DNA of 64,000 nucleotides from Gracilibacillus halophilus YIM-C55.5 (GCF_000359605.1 NZ_APML01000016.1:56973-120972); one strand, 5' to 3'; shown: positions 37,407 through 47,280, counted from the first letter of the stretch. The notes: a model not told the origin generated them from the sequence alone. Numbers and translations are program-made.

Positions 37407-38177
37407 TCATTTATGTTTGCGGTAAACGTTAGGAGTCATTTGTTCATACTGTTTGAAGATTTTAATAAAATACTTGGACGTATGATAACCAATTTGTTCA
37501 GCGATTTCGGTGATTGTGAGATCCGATGATAGTAATAATTTCTTTGCTTGTTGCACCCTTTTTCTCGTGATATATTCACTAAACGTGAGTTGGAGTTCTT
37601 CTTTGAATAATGCACTTAAGTAGCTGGCATTTAAATGGACTTCGTCAGCTACTGTTTTTAATGTTAATTCTTCTGCAAAATGTTCATCAATAAAAGCTAA
37701 CGCTTGTTGAATCGCGGGATTATGATAAGGTTGTTCTTGTGTTTCTAATAGCTCTTCATCAACAATTTTGTCAATGATACTTGATTTTGCCTTTTCTTTT
37801 TCCAATTCAACGGCTTTATACACGGTTTCCATCAACTTCTGTTTTGAAATCGGCTTTAACAGGTAGTTCATTACACCTAATTCTAATGCTTCATGAGCGT
37901 AATCGAATTCAGAGTAAGCGGAAATAATAATAACAACTGGGTCCTTTGCCTTTGCCTTCAACTTTTTCAGTAAGTCTAAACCAGAAATTTCAGGCATGCG
38001 AATATCAGTAATTAATACATGTACTTTCTTTTCCCCGATCAGTTTCATTGCTTCTGTAGCGTTAGCAGCTGTAAGGACATCGAATTGATCAATGCCTGAT
38101 TTCTCAATCGTTTTTTTAATGCCTTGACGACTCCGTGGCTCATCATCTACGACAACAATCACTTTCTTTTCCATCAT
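37407..38177 (-). CDS. AraC-type response regulator (YesN-like)
   Basis: A 256-aa protein: receiver domain (VVDDEPRSRQG, phospho-Asp in LITDIRMPEISGLDLL, Lys in LLKPISKQKL) and a C-terminal AraC/XylS DNA-binding domain with two helix-turn-helices (LKTVADEVHLNASYLSALFK and ITEIAEQIGYHTSKYFIKIF). Its ATG overlaps the kinase stop codon. It likely activates the importer operon that begins 120 bp downstream. Confidence 0.93.
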   Translation of the reverse strand: MMEKKVIVVVDDEPRSRQGIKKTIEKSGIDQFDVLTAANATEAMKLIGEKKVHVLITDIRMPEISGLDLLKKLKAKAKDPVVIIISAYSEFDYAHEALELGVMNYLLKPISKQKLMETVYKAVELEKEKAKSSIIDKIVDEELLETQEQPYHNPAIQQALAFIDEHFAEELTLKTVADEVHLNASYLSALFKEELQLTFSEYITRKRVQQAKKLLLSSDLTITEIAEQIGYHTSKYFIKIFKQYEQMTPNVYRKHK

Positions 38178-39919
38178 TTCTCCCCCTCCTCGATCGGTAT
38201 AGCAAAGCTTACTACCGTTCCTTCTCCTCGTTTGCTTTTAATGCGTAAGCCTAGATGATTTCTTTCACCATAGAACAGTTGCAGACGTTTCTCGATATTG
38301 TGTAATGCCATTCCGCCTGCTTTCTTGGACGAATGACCTGTGTCTATCTGATTCAATACTTTGTCGGTCGTCTCTTCTGTCATTCCTGCTCCGTTATCAA
38401 TTACTCGAATTTGTAGCAAATGTCTCTCTTCATCCGCTTCCACTTGCACCGTCACGTGGCACATGCCCGAAACATTACTAGCACCATGCAGGATGGCGTT
38501 TTCTACTAATGGTTGAATCATTAATTTCGGTATACGAACTGAATACCATTTCGTATGGATGTCTTTCGTCCAACTTAGACGCTCTCCAAAACGCATGCGC
38601 ATAATTTGCATATAACGATCAATATGGTCTAATTCGTCTTCCATTGTTACCCATTCGTCTTGATTTTCTCGCGTAATCGTATAGCGAAATAACGCCGACA
38701 TCGCCAATACGATATTCGCCAAGTCCTCTTGATCACGGTCATCCAGCGACCAATATAACGCATCTAACGTATTAAACAAAAAATGAGGATGAATTTGTGC
38801 TTGCAAGGCTTTTAGTTCAGTCCGATGTTTCATCAACTCTTTTTCATACACCATTTGCACAAGGTAATTCGTTTCTGAAGCAAGCTGATTATACGTTTGG
38901 TTTAATTCGTTAATCTCAACGGTTGAGTGTGTCATCGGATTCTGCGCTAGTACTCCTTCGCTTGCCTGGCGCATCGTTTCTGTTAATTTTGCAATCGGTT
39001 TCGAAATATAAGTCGATAGAAAAAATGAAGAAATCAAAAATATGAATAGCCCGATCATCCCAGCAATAATAATCCAGGCTTGTACCGCTGTCATACCACC
39101 TGTCAGTTGATTTACGGGTGTTAACATATATAGGGACCATCCCGTTATGGTAGAACGATTTTCAACAAGCATGTATTCTTTTTCGTCTATCGTAATCGTT
39201 TGACTATTTGTGTTAAGGATCTTCTTCATTTGATCACCTTGATAATTACTGGCGATCACTCGATTCTCGTTATCCATTAAGATCGTATATTCATTCATTT
39301 GCTGACGCTGTTGATTCGGATTTAATTGAAAATAATTGCGGTTGATTCTTGTCACGATATAACCACCAAGCTGAAAATGACGATCCATTAAATTAATCCG
39401 ACGCCCAATCAGAAAAAAGTTAGGATCTAGCGGATCTTCCCCCATCCAAACTAATTGTCCTTTCGCTTGATTTGCTTTTTGCACCCAACTTGGATCAATA
39501 CGTGTATTTAGATTTGTTGAATCAATGGGAATGAGTCGCTGATAATCTGCTGTATAGATTTCCACAGAATAAATCCCATCTGCATTGGCCTGAATGCGGT
39601 TAACAGTACTCATTAATGATTGTCTTTGCTCAAACGTTGCTGGATGTTCCTTTTTTTCTTGGAGTAAGATATTTTGTAGTTCCTCACTTGTAATCACTTG
39701 CTTTGTCATCATGTTTAACTGTTCGAATAACGAGTCATAGCGAGCACTTGACTCCATAGCTGTTTGTCTCATCTGTTCTTCTGCATTGTCCTGCAACATA
39801 TCGGAGACTAGAATATACGTAATCGTGCTTACAACGGTGAGGACGATAAGCATGACAACAAAATACACAAACAATAGCTGATTTCGTAAAGTATTTCTTT
39901 TTTGTAACCAATGCTTCAC
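38174..39919 (-). CDS. Sensor histidine kinase (YesM-like)
   Basis: A 581-aa membrane kinase: helix 1 (about 15-37), an extracellular sensor of about 250 residues, helix 2 plus HAMP (ISKPIAKLTETMRQ), the His-kinase box LQAQIHPHFLFNTLDALYW and ATPase N and G boxes (LVENAILHG, DNGAGMTEET). The HPHFLFN form is typical of the YesM/LytS class. It overlaps the response regulator by 4 nt. The extracellular domain probably senses the sugar or the loaded binding protein. Confidence 0.93.
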   Translation of the reverse strand: MKHWLQKRNTLRNQLLFVYFVVMLIVLTVVSTITYILVSDMLQDNAEEQMRQTAMESSARYDSLFEQLNMMTKQVITSEELQNILLQEKKEHPATFEQRQSLMSTVNRIQANADGIYSVEIYTADYQRLIPIDSTNLNTRIDPSWVQKANQAKGQLVWMGEDPLDPNFFLIGRRINLMDRHFQLGGYIVTRINRNYFQLNPNQQRQQMNEYTILMDNENRVIASNYQGDQMKKILNTNSQTITIDEKEYMLVENRSTITGWSLYMLTPVNQLTGGMTAVQAWIIIAGMIGLFIFLISSFFLSTYISKPIAKLTETMRQASEGVLAQNPMTHSTVEINELNQTYNQLASETNYLVQMVYEKELMKHRTELKALQAQIHPHFLFNTLDALYWSLDDRDQEDLANIVLAMSALFRYTITRENQDEWVTMEDELDHIDRYMQIMRMRFGERLSWTKDIHTKWYSVRIPKLMIQPLVENAILHGASNVSGMCHVTVQVEADEERHLLQIRVIDNGAGMTEETTDKVLNQIDTGHSSKKAGGMALHNIEKRLQLFYGERNHLGLRIKSKRGEGTVVSFAIPIEEGEK

Positions 39920-40027
39920 AGAATGCTACCTCCAGTAATGGTTCGCTCACTTTGTTTATCGGATAACTTAAGTTGATTCTATTATACTATGGAAATGAAT
40001 GAAAAAAAAGCATAGCTTTGATCACTA

Positions 40028-40087
40028 GTAGTTCAGCTTTGGAGTACAATGTTGCAATTTGCACCCCTTAATTGAACTACTTTTTTA
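40028..40087 (+). terminator. Orphan terminator-like hairpin in the 39.9-40.2 kb gap
   Basis: AGTAGTTCA (40028-40036) pairs with TGAACTACT (40074-40082), followed by TTTTTT, with a 37-nt loop that contains TGCAATTTGCA. No plus-strand gene precedes it. The 320-bp gap also holds a TATAAT-like box for the kinase gene (39981-39986 on the minus strand); I see no further gene. Confidence 0.4.
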
Positions 40088-40240
40088 TGTGAAAATGTAG
40101 TCGAAATTGTAGGATAAACTACATGTTAATTTGCATCACTAATTATGTGATTTAGAGGATTTTTGGTAATAATATGGTAAAATGAATTAAAGAGCGTTAT
40201 TCAACTAACGGACAGAAGAGTTTATGAGAGGTGTGATACC

Positions 40241-40525
40241 ATTTATATTATTGTTGTCATTGGGATGGCTGTGTTGCTTTATTTAATGACTTCAACCATA
40301 GATGAAGCGACATTGGCAATGGAGAGAGCCGATAATCCACATATCCCATTGTTGAAAATGAGTTTATGGGCATTTTTATTTGGTATCTTAACCGAATGGA
40401 AGGCTTTAAAGAACATCATTCTAAAAGGTAATATTAAAATAAATTGGATTTTAGTTCCTTCAATTTTATTGGCAATCATAAGTTTCATTCCTCGGATGTA
40501 TTGGATTAAGTGGTCTGGTATCTAA
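40241..40525 (+). CDS. Small membrane protein, start uncertain
   Basis: About 94 aa with three hydrophobic segments, ending FIPRMYWIKWSGI. The only in-frame ATG (40265) lies inside the first hydrophobic helix and has no ribosome binding site. Nine nt after GAGAGG is an ATT codon at 40241 that would start the full helix (IYIIVVIGMAVLLYLM), so either a rare ATT start or a damaged gene is possible. No family recognised. First of four small membrane proteins in this patch. Confidence 0.45.
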   Translation: MYIIVVIGMAVLLYLMTSTIDEATLAMERADNPHIPLLKMSLWAFLFGILTEWKALKNIILKGNIKINWILVPSILLAIISFIPRMYWIKWSGI

Positions 40526-40831
40526 ATCTCGTTTTTTATAGAAATGTTTCTATTTGCAGAAACTCAAATTCTTCTTACTGCTTTTTCAGGTATTCTGTTC
40601 GCTCGGTCGTTTAACGGAAATCAAGATTAAAGTTATTGAAGTAACGGTGGCTTTAGCCTTTAGCTGAACGAGGAGTTGTCGATTTGGCAGTTCCTATTGC
40701 TTATTAAAGTAAAGGGCAGGTTAATTCAATAGTGAAACTTTGCTTCTCCCACTTCGTATGTAAGGTATAGTGACAAAATAATAGTAAGTGATTATTATCG
40801 TCTTAGTATCTAAAAAGAGAGTTGTATTTAT

Positions 40832-41275
40832 ATGTCTGAACATAATGATGATTCATTTCGTGAAAAGAATTTGAAACAAAAAATAGGAACAGTAGTCGGA
40901 GTAACACTTTTCATAGCCGTGGTATTAGGTTTTATTATAGGGGTTTACCTGTTTGGGATGGCGGGTATTTTTGAATTACTAGGTATTCAATACACTTCTG
41001 TTTGGTCATTGATTATTTTTGTTGTCAGTTTTTTTGTTCTCGCTTCTATTGTCGAACTGTTTTCTAAACCAATTTCTGAACTAATTACAGGAAAATTTGA
41101 AACTTTGCTTATCCAGTTTAGTATTCAAAGTCTATCAAATTGGTTATGCCTTTTTATAGTGGATGTATTTATGGGTGGTATTGCACTCACCTTGAAAACA
41201 GGGCTGATAGTTGCGATATTACTGACTTCACTTGAAATGGTATTTGAAGATAAAGAAAATAAGAGTAAATCTTAA
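40832..41275 (+). CDS. YrvL-like regulatory membrane protein
   Basis: A 147-aa protein with four hydrophobic helices. The N-terminal part (DDSFREKNLKQKI, then GVYLFGMAGIFELLGIQY) resembles B. subtilis YrvL, a membrane protein linked to regulation of oxalate decarboxylase; the match is by eye. AAAAGAGAG precedes the ATG. The 306-bp gap before it (40526-40831) shows nothing I can identify. Confidence 0.6.
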   Translation: MSEHNDDSFREKNLKQKIGTVVGVTLFIAVVLGFIIGVYLFGMAGIFELLGIQYTSVWSLIIFVVSFFVLASIVELFSKPISELITGKFETLLIQFSIQSLSNWLCLFIVDVFMGGIALTLKTGLIVAILLTSLEMVFEDKENKSKS

Positions 41276-41327
41276 ACAATCGGATGGATAAAGTTGAAGA
41301 ATGAGGTTAGGTAGGGGGGGACAGTAT

Positions 41328-41675
41328 TTGAATATAGATACTGATTCATTGGTTACTTTCCTTATTATGTGGGGAATACCAACTTTTATGGTTGTTAGAA
41401 CTTATTTGAAAATGGATACAGATGATAGGAACTCTGCAAAGAAAGATTTTAAATCGCCACATTTTGTTTTCACTTTCGGCTTACTTTTAGTAGGTTATTT
41501 TTTCGCTTCTTTTGGTAATCTACTGACACTAAATATCATTAAGTTACTTGGAATTTTCTTAATGATTATAGCAGGGATTACAATTACGGTGGATATGTGG
41601 AGGAAAAATAAAATTAAAAGTATGTTAACACCAATGCTTATTGCAGTCGCAATTTTCTTCTTGATTAAGTCATAG
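41328..41675 (+). CDS. Hypothetical small membrane protein
   Basis: About 115 aa with four hydrophobic segments (LVTFLIMWGIPTFMVV, FVFTFGLLLVGYFFASF, IIKLLGIFLMIIAGITIT, MLTPMLIAVAIFFLI) and a charged loop DTDDRNSAKKD. The start is probably TTG 41328, 7 nt after a GGGGGGG ribosome binding site; the ATG at 41301 lies before that site and lacks its own. No family recognised. Follows the YrvL-like gene by about 50 nt and may be co-transcribed. Confidence 0.5.
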   Translation: MNIDTDSLVTFLIMWGIPTFMVVRTYLKMDTDDRNSAKKDFKSPHFVFTFGLLLVGYFFASFGNLLTLNIIKLLGIFLMIIAGITITVDMWRKNKIKSMLTPMLIAVAIFFLIKS

Positions 41676-41781
41676 AAACACAGAATTCATTATTGTGCTA
41701 AAGGGTGCTGGAATAGAAATTAACGCCAATCAGACAATAATGCAATTTAACTATATATCATTTTTTTGTGGGAGTGGTTAA

Positions 41782-42171
41782 GTGAGTAGAAAAAACTTTA
41801 ACATAATTGGGTGGATTCTGCTTTTGGGAATGGGTGCTTCGTGGATAGGATTTGGCTATTCAAATTGGTACTTATTATTAACACCAATGGCATACTTTTC
41901 TTTTTCAATTAACGATGGCAGCGTTAAAAAATTAGGAAAGATTAAACAGATGTCCTTACTACAAATATTTCTAATATTGTTTGCATTTATTGTATCAGTG
42001 GGTATTGTATTTGGTCTTATTCAATTAGCAAATTACCTGATAAATGATATATTTCATTTAACTGGGGTGTTAAAGACACTTAGCGTGATTATTGCTGTGG
42101 TGTTTGCATTATACCCTGTTAAGTTTACTTTTGGCAGTGTTATTTATAAGGTAATAAACGCTACAAGATAA
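41782..42171 (+). CDS. Hypothetical membrane protein
   Basis: A 129-aa protein with four hydrophobic helices and basic loops (DGSVKKLGKIKQM). The start is GTG 41782 after GGGAGTGG. It recalls small DUF-type membrane proteins found singly in Bacillaceae genomes, but I do not recognise the family. The 374-bp gap that follows holds only a hairpin at 42428-42471 and no supported gene. Confidence 0.5.
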   Translation: MSRKNFNIIGWILLLGMGASWIGFGYSNWYLLLTPMAYFSFSINDGSVKKLGKIKQMSLLQIFLILFAFIVSVGIVFGLIQLANYLINDIFHLTGVLKTLSVIIAVVFALYPVKFTFGSVIYKVINATR

Positions 42172-42427
42172 AGTTTTGATTTGTCCTACACATTAAGGGA
42201 ATAGATTTATACAGATAAAACATTGTGACTTTATCACTTAAAGTAACGGGTGCGTTAGTTGAAGAAAAAGGAGCATTTTCCGATAAGGAAGTTGCTCTTG
42301 TTTTGTAGGCGAAATTGCATTCGTCTTTGCATTTGGGTCTCCAATAATTATTGGAGGCAAGCATTTTGGTTTACATTTCATTGTGCAAATAGCGACTCAA
42401 AACACTTATAAACATTGCTATAGCAAC

Positions 42428-42471
42428 ATAAAATGAGCATCAAATTGCCATGAATTCAACGCTCATTTTAT
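42428..42471. terminator. Hairpin in the 42.2-42.5 kb gap
   Basis: ATAAAATGAGC pairs with GCTCATTTTAT across a 22-nt loop. A-rich and T-rich arms make it a plausible bidirectional terminator between the small membrane-protein patch and the HAD gene. Confidence 0.4.
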
Positions 42472-42545
42472 AATACATTTTCGCTTTTTGTGCTCCAAAA
42501 CTGAACTAGAACTACTTACTTCAATCACTATGCTTTCGACATTCA

Positions 42546-43396
42546 TTATGCAAAATAATCATGTAAAAAGTGGTATACACCTTCCTCATCATTTGTAAAA
42601 GACGTCTGTTGTTTCGTCATGTCTTTCATTTCATCTGTTGCATTTTTCATAGCTACTGGATATCCAACGTATGCCATCATTGGTAGGTCATTGTTGCTAT
42701 CGCCAATAGCCATCACTTCTTCTGGATTGATTTGATAGTATTTTAATAGCGCAGCAACACCGGTTGCTTTGTTCACGCCATTTACCATGACCTCAACATT
42801 GTGATGAGAGGATGACGATGTTGTAAAAGCTTCTTGCTGTTTCAGTTCTTCTAATTGTTCGATCCATGCCTTCATTTTTTGCTGATGATGACTAAAACAA
42901 TACATTTTAGCATACGGTTGATCAGGAAGCTCTCCACCCATTGAATATCTCCATTTATCGCTGATTGACGCTCTAACCATTCGTTCATTAACACTTCTTC
43001 TGGTTTCTCACCTCTGATCATGTTACCCATATAATCACGGTCTTGTTGGAGTGATATTCTCGAACCATCATTCGGATGCACTTCATAATAGATTTGATGT
43101 TCTCTCGCTGAAGCTATTACTCGATCAATTACATGAACAGATAACGAATGTTCATCGATTTTACGACCATGAATATGTGTAATCATCCCATTCGCCGTAA
43201 CAACACCGTCTAACTGAATATCTTCAGGTGCAGAATCATAGACTTCTAACAAAGAACGGCCGGTCACAATAAACACGAGAATCCCTTTTGCTCGCACATG
43301 TTGAATAACTTCTAACGTTCGGTCACTGATTTGATTATGATGATTTAATAACGTTCCATCCATATCTAAACAAAGTGCTTTTATATCGTTTTCCAT
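42546..43396 (-). CDS. HAD-superfamily (Cof-type) phosphatase, frameshifted near 42931
   Basis: The N-terminal part has the nucleophile motif LCLDMDGTLLNHHNQ and IVTGRS; the C-terminal part has the metal-binding AIGDSNNDLPMM. They are in different frames. The first continues WVESFLINRM to a stop, and the second supplies PDQPYAKMYCFSHH. One extra A (GAGAGCTT to GAGAAGCTT) gives a continuous WVEKLPDQPYAKMYCF and about 283 aa, normal for the family. These enzymes remove phosphate from sugar phosphates or flavin precursors; substrate unknown. Confidence 0.88.
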
Positions 43397-43532
43397 CCTC
43401 TCTTCCCCCTTCGCATCGTGGCTATTATAACATGGAAAGAGGAAATACGCGCGAAAAAATCAGTATGAGAAACTATTGCCATAAGAAGACCTAAAAGCCG
43501 CAAAGCCTTTAGGTCATTTTCGTCAAAATGAT

Positions 43533-44506
43533 TTATGGTTTATACTGAATCGGTTTAAGATTAGCTTCAATTTCATCTCGTTTCTCTTCAAGAAAAGGTG
43601 GCAAGGCAAGCTGTTCACCCAAATGTTTTTCATCTTCATCTGTTGCAAACCCTGGACCATCTGTCGCTAATTCAATCAATATACCGTTTGGTTCGCGAAA
43701 ATATAGTGATTGAAAATAATGTCGCTCCACTACACCAGAATTCGGTAAACGTTCTTGTCGAATCCGATCACGCCATTTTTCCAATGCTGCACGATCTTCG
43801 ACACGAAAAGCAACATGATGGACACTACCTCTTCCTGGCTTTTCTTTTTGTTTAAGATCTTGTCTTTCTTCTACATGCACTTCTGCTCCTGTGCCACCTT
43901 CTCCTGTATCAAACACTTCAACTTCAGATTGCCCTTGTTCAAACGGCTGATACGAACCAACGCGGCGAAAACCCAGCACTTCCGTGAGTATTCGTTTGGT
44001 CGGTTGGCTATCAGGGACCGTGAACCTTACAGGACCTAGACCAGTCATTCCATATCGCTGTGGAACTAAACTATGCTCCCACGGTGTTCCTCCAAGGACT
44101 CCTTGATTCGTTTGATCTGATACAAGGACAAGACGTTGATTTTCATGATCTCTAAAATGAATCACTTTTCGACCAAACAACTCACCGATGCGTCATGATC
44201 TACCCCGTATTCTTCAAACCGTTCAAGCCAGTATTGCAATGCTTCATCATCAGCTACTCGTAGTGAAGTAAATGAAATACTATTATTCCCTGGGTAGGTA
44301 TGTCCAGCTCCAAGGATTTCAAAAAAAGTGAGATCGGTACCCGGACGACCGATTTCATCCGCATAAAATAAATGATACATACTTGGGTCATCTTGATTGA
44401 CTGTTTTTTTCACCAAGCGCATACCCAATGTCTTGGTATAAAAGTCAACATTTCGTTGGGCCTTAGCAGTAATCGCTGATACGTGGTGTATACCTTTTAT
44501 TTGCAA
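43533..44506 (-). CDS. Ring-cleaving dioxygenase, MhqO/glyoxalase family (frameshifted near 44189)
   Basis: A VOC-fold Fe(II) enzyme of two repeats, each beginning with a metal histidine (GIHHVSAITA; GSVHHVAFRV) and ending with a glutamate (NGILIELATDGPG in the second). The Bacillus MhqO/MhqA members degrade hydroquinone-type electrophiles. The two halves lie in different frames; one extra A (GCATCGG to GCAATCGG) gives DAIGELFGRKVIHF and about 324 aa. I start at TTG 44506 because AAAGGAGG lies 7 nt upstream, inside the frame that begins at ATG 44530. No MarR-type regulator is adjacent. Confidence 0.86.
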
Positions 44507-44803
44507 GCCTGTATCCTCCTTTGGTGTCAATGGTCTATATAGTATACAAGAAAATTATCTTGAATTCAAAATTTTATAGGATGGTGAACTTATTTGTCCG
44601 TTTGTGAAGGGTAAAAGGAATTTCCATCTTACTGTATCCGTGAATCATTTCCGTTATAAGATTATATTTTTCTGTAAAATCAATTGGTATTATTATAATT
44701 TTCTAATTATTGCATATTATTGGAAATTAAGTTAAAATATATTTGTGGTATATATTTACATTTTTACAACTGCGTAATTGGTATTTATTAAAAGGTGATA
44801 CTA

Positions 44804-45247
44804 TTGAAATATTCTTTATTTAGATTTATCGACGTTTTTGAGGCGTTTGCTATCTATCTAATCTGTTTTGCTTCAAACTTAATATTTATTTATGTACAAA
44901 CTTTGAATTTAGAAGAAGTCTCTTATATTTTAGAGTCTTTCATTAAAAGTATTATAGATTATCAAGTTACTATAAATTTTTTTCTTACATTTATTATAAT
45001 CGTATTTCATTATCAATTTTTAAATCGTAAGAAAACAGAAATATCCTGCCGAATACTTGTAGGAGATACAATGGTACATATTATCATCCGATATATCTTG
45101 CATAGTCTAGCTATATTAGTGTTTAGCTTTTTACTATCACTCTCATTAAACTTCTATTTAGAGCTGAAGGTAACCAGCAATCTCTACTTAGTTGTTATTT
45201 TTATTATATATATATTAATAAGTGCAGGTCAGGTGAAAAGAGAATGA
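44804..45247 (+). CDS. Integral membrane protein of an ABC export operon
   Basis: A protein of about 147 aa with four hydrophobic helices and few charged residues (AIYLICFASNLIFIYV near the start). The start is likely TTG 44804 just after AAAGGTGAT. Its stop overlaps the next gene by 4 nt (ATGA), so it belongs to a four-gene operon with a permease, an ATPase and a mini-protein. The operon is visibly more AT-rich than its surroundings, as in acquired bacteriocin-type loci. No family recognised. Confidence 0.55.
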   Translation: MKYSLFRFIDVFEAFAIYLICFASNLIFIYVQTLNLEEVSYILESFIKSIIDYQVTINFFLTFIIIVFHYQFLNRKKTEISCRILVGDTMVHIIIRYILHSLAILVFSFLLSLSLNFYLELKVTSNLYLVVIFIIYILISAGQVKRE

Positions 45248-46464
45248 GAATATTACGTTTTTTTATAACTAGAATATTTTTAAAAAGATGGATACTTGTT
45301 TTGGGTATGATCATATTACTTTTTTTAGCTAATTATCTTTCTTTTACTACTGCTCGTTCAGTTATTTCAACTTTTCAAGGTTATCAAGAAATAGAAACTC
45401 TGAATCAAGAAGGAACTTTTATTTCTAATCTAGACCCAAATAGTGAAGCTGATTTTGGTAATATTAAAATAGATGATACACAAAAAGTATATGAATATTT
45501 GAACAACAATTATACTTATGCTCTGCAAGCCAATGGTTTTGTCACTTCATTAGATAATAAACATAAGATGGATGTTATTTTCAATTATATCAATGAAGAG
45601 TCTTATAAAATAAATCAATTTAGATTATCTCAAGGAAAACACTTAAACTTCAATTATAAATTTAATAAAGAAAAAATGCCTGTTTTAGTAGGTGCAGGTC
45701 TGGCCAAAACATATCCTGTAGGATCAAATATTGAGATTACAGATCCTGTCACCCAACAACTAGTCAATTTAAAAGTTCAAGGAGTCTTGAAGAAGAATTC
45801 TCATCGTTCTAATTTTTATGCTCCCAACTCAAAGACTTATTTTAATTTTTCAATTTTTCTACCTGTTAATGAAGGATTTATTCAAAGTGCAGGTCGCGAC
45901 CTCCACGTTGGTGGTTTAATGGACATTGCGCTTCTTGATTCGACAAAAGAGAAAGCAATGAATGTAAAAGAACATCTTCAGGAAAATCTAGGTTTAGATT
46001 TCAACTTTTTTAATCAACAAGAAAACTTTAATTACTTTGAAGATTATTATGTTGATTCATTAAAAATCATATGTACTATCACCTTGATTTTACTCATAAT
46101 TATTGTTTGTCTAGCTGTATGGAATAATTTGGTATGTATTCGATTAATGATAAAAGATTTTACAATCAATTTATTAGTTGGATTAAGTTATTCAAAACTA
46201 AGAGCCATTTTTTATAGTTATTTTGGAATATTGTTTTCTATTATTATAGCCATATTAATTGTGATAACTGCTATCAATAGATACGGCTTTTGGTTAAGCA
46301 AAGACTCAACTTTTGCTACTTACGGAATATTTGGCTTAATAAGTATGGATTGGATGGCTTTACTTATTGTTCTTTTTATAGATTTTATTATTGGGTTTAC
46401 GATTGTTGAACTTACGATAAGAAAAATTAAAAGTATTCCAATCTCCGTGGGGGTGTTACAATGA
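45244..46464 (+). CDS. FtsX/MacB-like ABC transporter permease
   Basis: A 406-aa protein: N-terminal helix (about 12-30), an extracytoplasmic domain of about 240 residues (about 35-275), then three helices, the MacB/FtsX layout. The external part has GAGLAKTYPVGSNIEI. Such permeases work with the adjacent LolD-like ATPase either to export or sense peptides or to give resistance to them. The 4-nt overlaps with both neighbours show coupled translation. AT-rich. Confidence 0.72.
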   Translation: MRILRFFITRIFLKRWILVLGMIILLFLANYLSFTTARSVISTFQGYQEIETLNQEGTFISNLDPNSEADFGNIKIDDTQKVYEYLNNNYTYALQANGFVTSLDNKHKMDVIFNYINEESYKINQFRLSQGKHLNFNYKFNKEKMPVLVGAGLAKTYPVGSNIEITDPVTQQLVNLKVQGVLKKNSHRSNFYAPNSKTYFNFSIFLPVNEGFIQSAGRDLHVGGLMDIALLDSTKEKAMNVKEHLQENLGLDFNFFNQQENFNYFEDYYVDSLKIICTITLILLIIIVCLAVWNNLVCIRLMIKDFTINLLVGLSYSKLRAIFYSYFGILFSIIIAILIVITAINRYGFWLSKDSTFATYGIFGLISMDWMALLIVLFIDFIIGFTIVELTIRKIKSIPISVGVLQ

Positions 46465-47123
46465 ATCGTATAATGAAACTAGAAATCCAGGAAAAAACGT
46501 TCAAGAAGAAAGGTTTTTCTATCTTAAATGATTTTGATTTGGAAGTTGAACCTGGGGAAAGACTTTCTATTATAGGAGAGTCTGGCGTTGGAAAAACTTC
46601 TTTGCTTAATATTATTGGTCTACTGGATACACAATATCAAGGGAGCTATACGCTTTTTGATTCATCTGTTAAGGATTTATCACGAAATAAACTAGCTGAG
46701 TGGCGTAATCAAAAAATTGGTTTTGTTCTTCAAGAGTCTGCATTAATTCATTCTTTGACCATAGAGGATAATATTAAATTGCCACTTATGTATGCTAACA
46801 TTGAAAAAGACCTAACTGCCCAAGATCACTTTAAACAAATTATTAATAAAATTGGGATTGAGTCCATTTTGAAAAAAAAACCGCTTGAGTGTTCTGGTGG
46901 CCAACGATCTAGAGCTGTTTTTGCTAGGGCTGTAATGATGAATCCCCAAATAATTTTATCAGATGAACCAACTGCGTCTTTGGACTTAGAAAATAAAGAA
47001 AAAATTATCAATCTACTTTTTGATATGAATAAAGAATTCAATACTACTGTTATTACAGTGACTCATGATTTAGATTTAGCCAATCGTCATGAACGAATCA
47101 TTACTCTCGAAGGGAATGAATAA
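46461..47123 (+). CDS. ABC transporter ATPase, LolD/MacB type
   Basis: A 220-aa nucleotide-binding subunit with Walker A GESGVGKTS, Q-loop FVLQESALIHSLT, signature CSGGQRSRAVFARAVM (the usual LSGGQ leucine is Cys), Walker B IILSDEPTASLD and H-loop VTHD. It pairs with the FtsX-like permease upstream. This type of cassette accompanies lactococcin-972-like or other bacteriocin systems and antimicrobial-peptide resistance; no precursor peptide is visible here. Confidence 0.82.
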   Translation: MNRIMKLEIQEKTFKKKGFSILNDFDLEVEPGERLSIIGESGVGKTSLLNIIGLLDTQYQGSYTLFDSSVKDLSRNKLAEWRNQKIGFVLQESALIHSLTIEDNIKLPLMYANIEKDLTAQDHFKQIINKIGIESILKKKPLECSGGQRSRAVFARAVMMNPQIILSDEPTASLDLENKEKIINLLFDMNKEFNTTVITVTHDLDLANRHERIITLEGNE

Positions 47124-47124
47124 A

Positions 47125-47280
47125 ATGGGATTCTATATAATGATCATGTCATTCATACTTGGTATATTCTTTACCATTATTGGTGTTTCTCGTAGGAAAT
47201 GGAATGTTTTATATAAGCTTTTCATAGTGCTAGGAATCATTCTCATTCTTTTTGCTGTTTATTTAGCAAGGCCTCATTAA
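47125..47280 (+). CDS. 51-aa two-helix membrane protein
   Basis: A product of two hydrophobic helices separated by SRRKWNVLYK, ending YLARPH. Its ATG follows the ATPase stop codon by 1 nt, so it is the last gene of the export operon. A longer reading from 47089 would overlap the ATPase and is less likely. It might be an immunity or accessory peptide; there is no homology that I recognise. Confidence 0.5.
   Translation: MGFYIMIMSFILGIFFTIIGVSRRKWNVLYKLFIVLGIILILFAVYLARPH

Noticed and set aside
40526..40831. Protein-coding remnant in the gap before the YrvL-like gene
   Set aside because: Short fragments with GTTAACG/GTTAGTTGAA-like words recur here and at 42.24 kb, but no frame or family can be supported.
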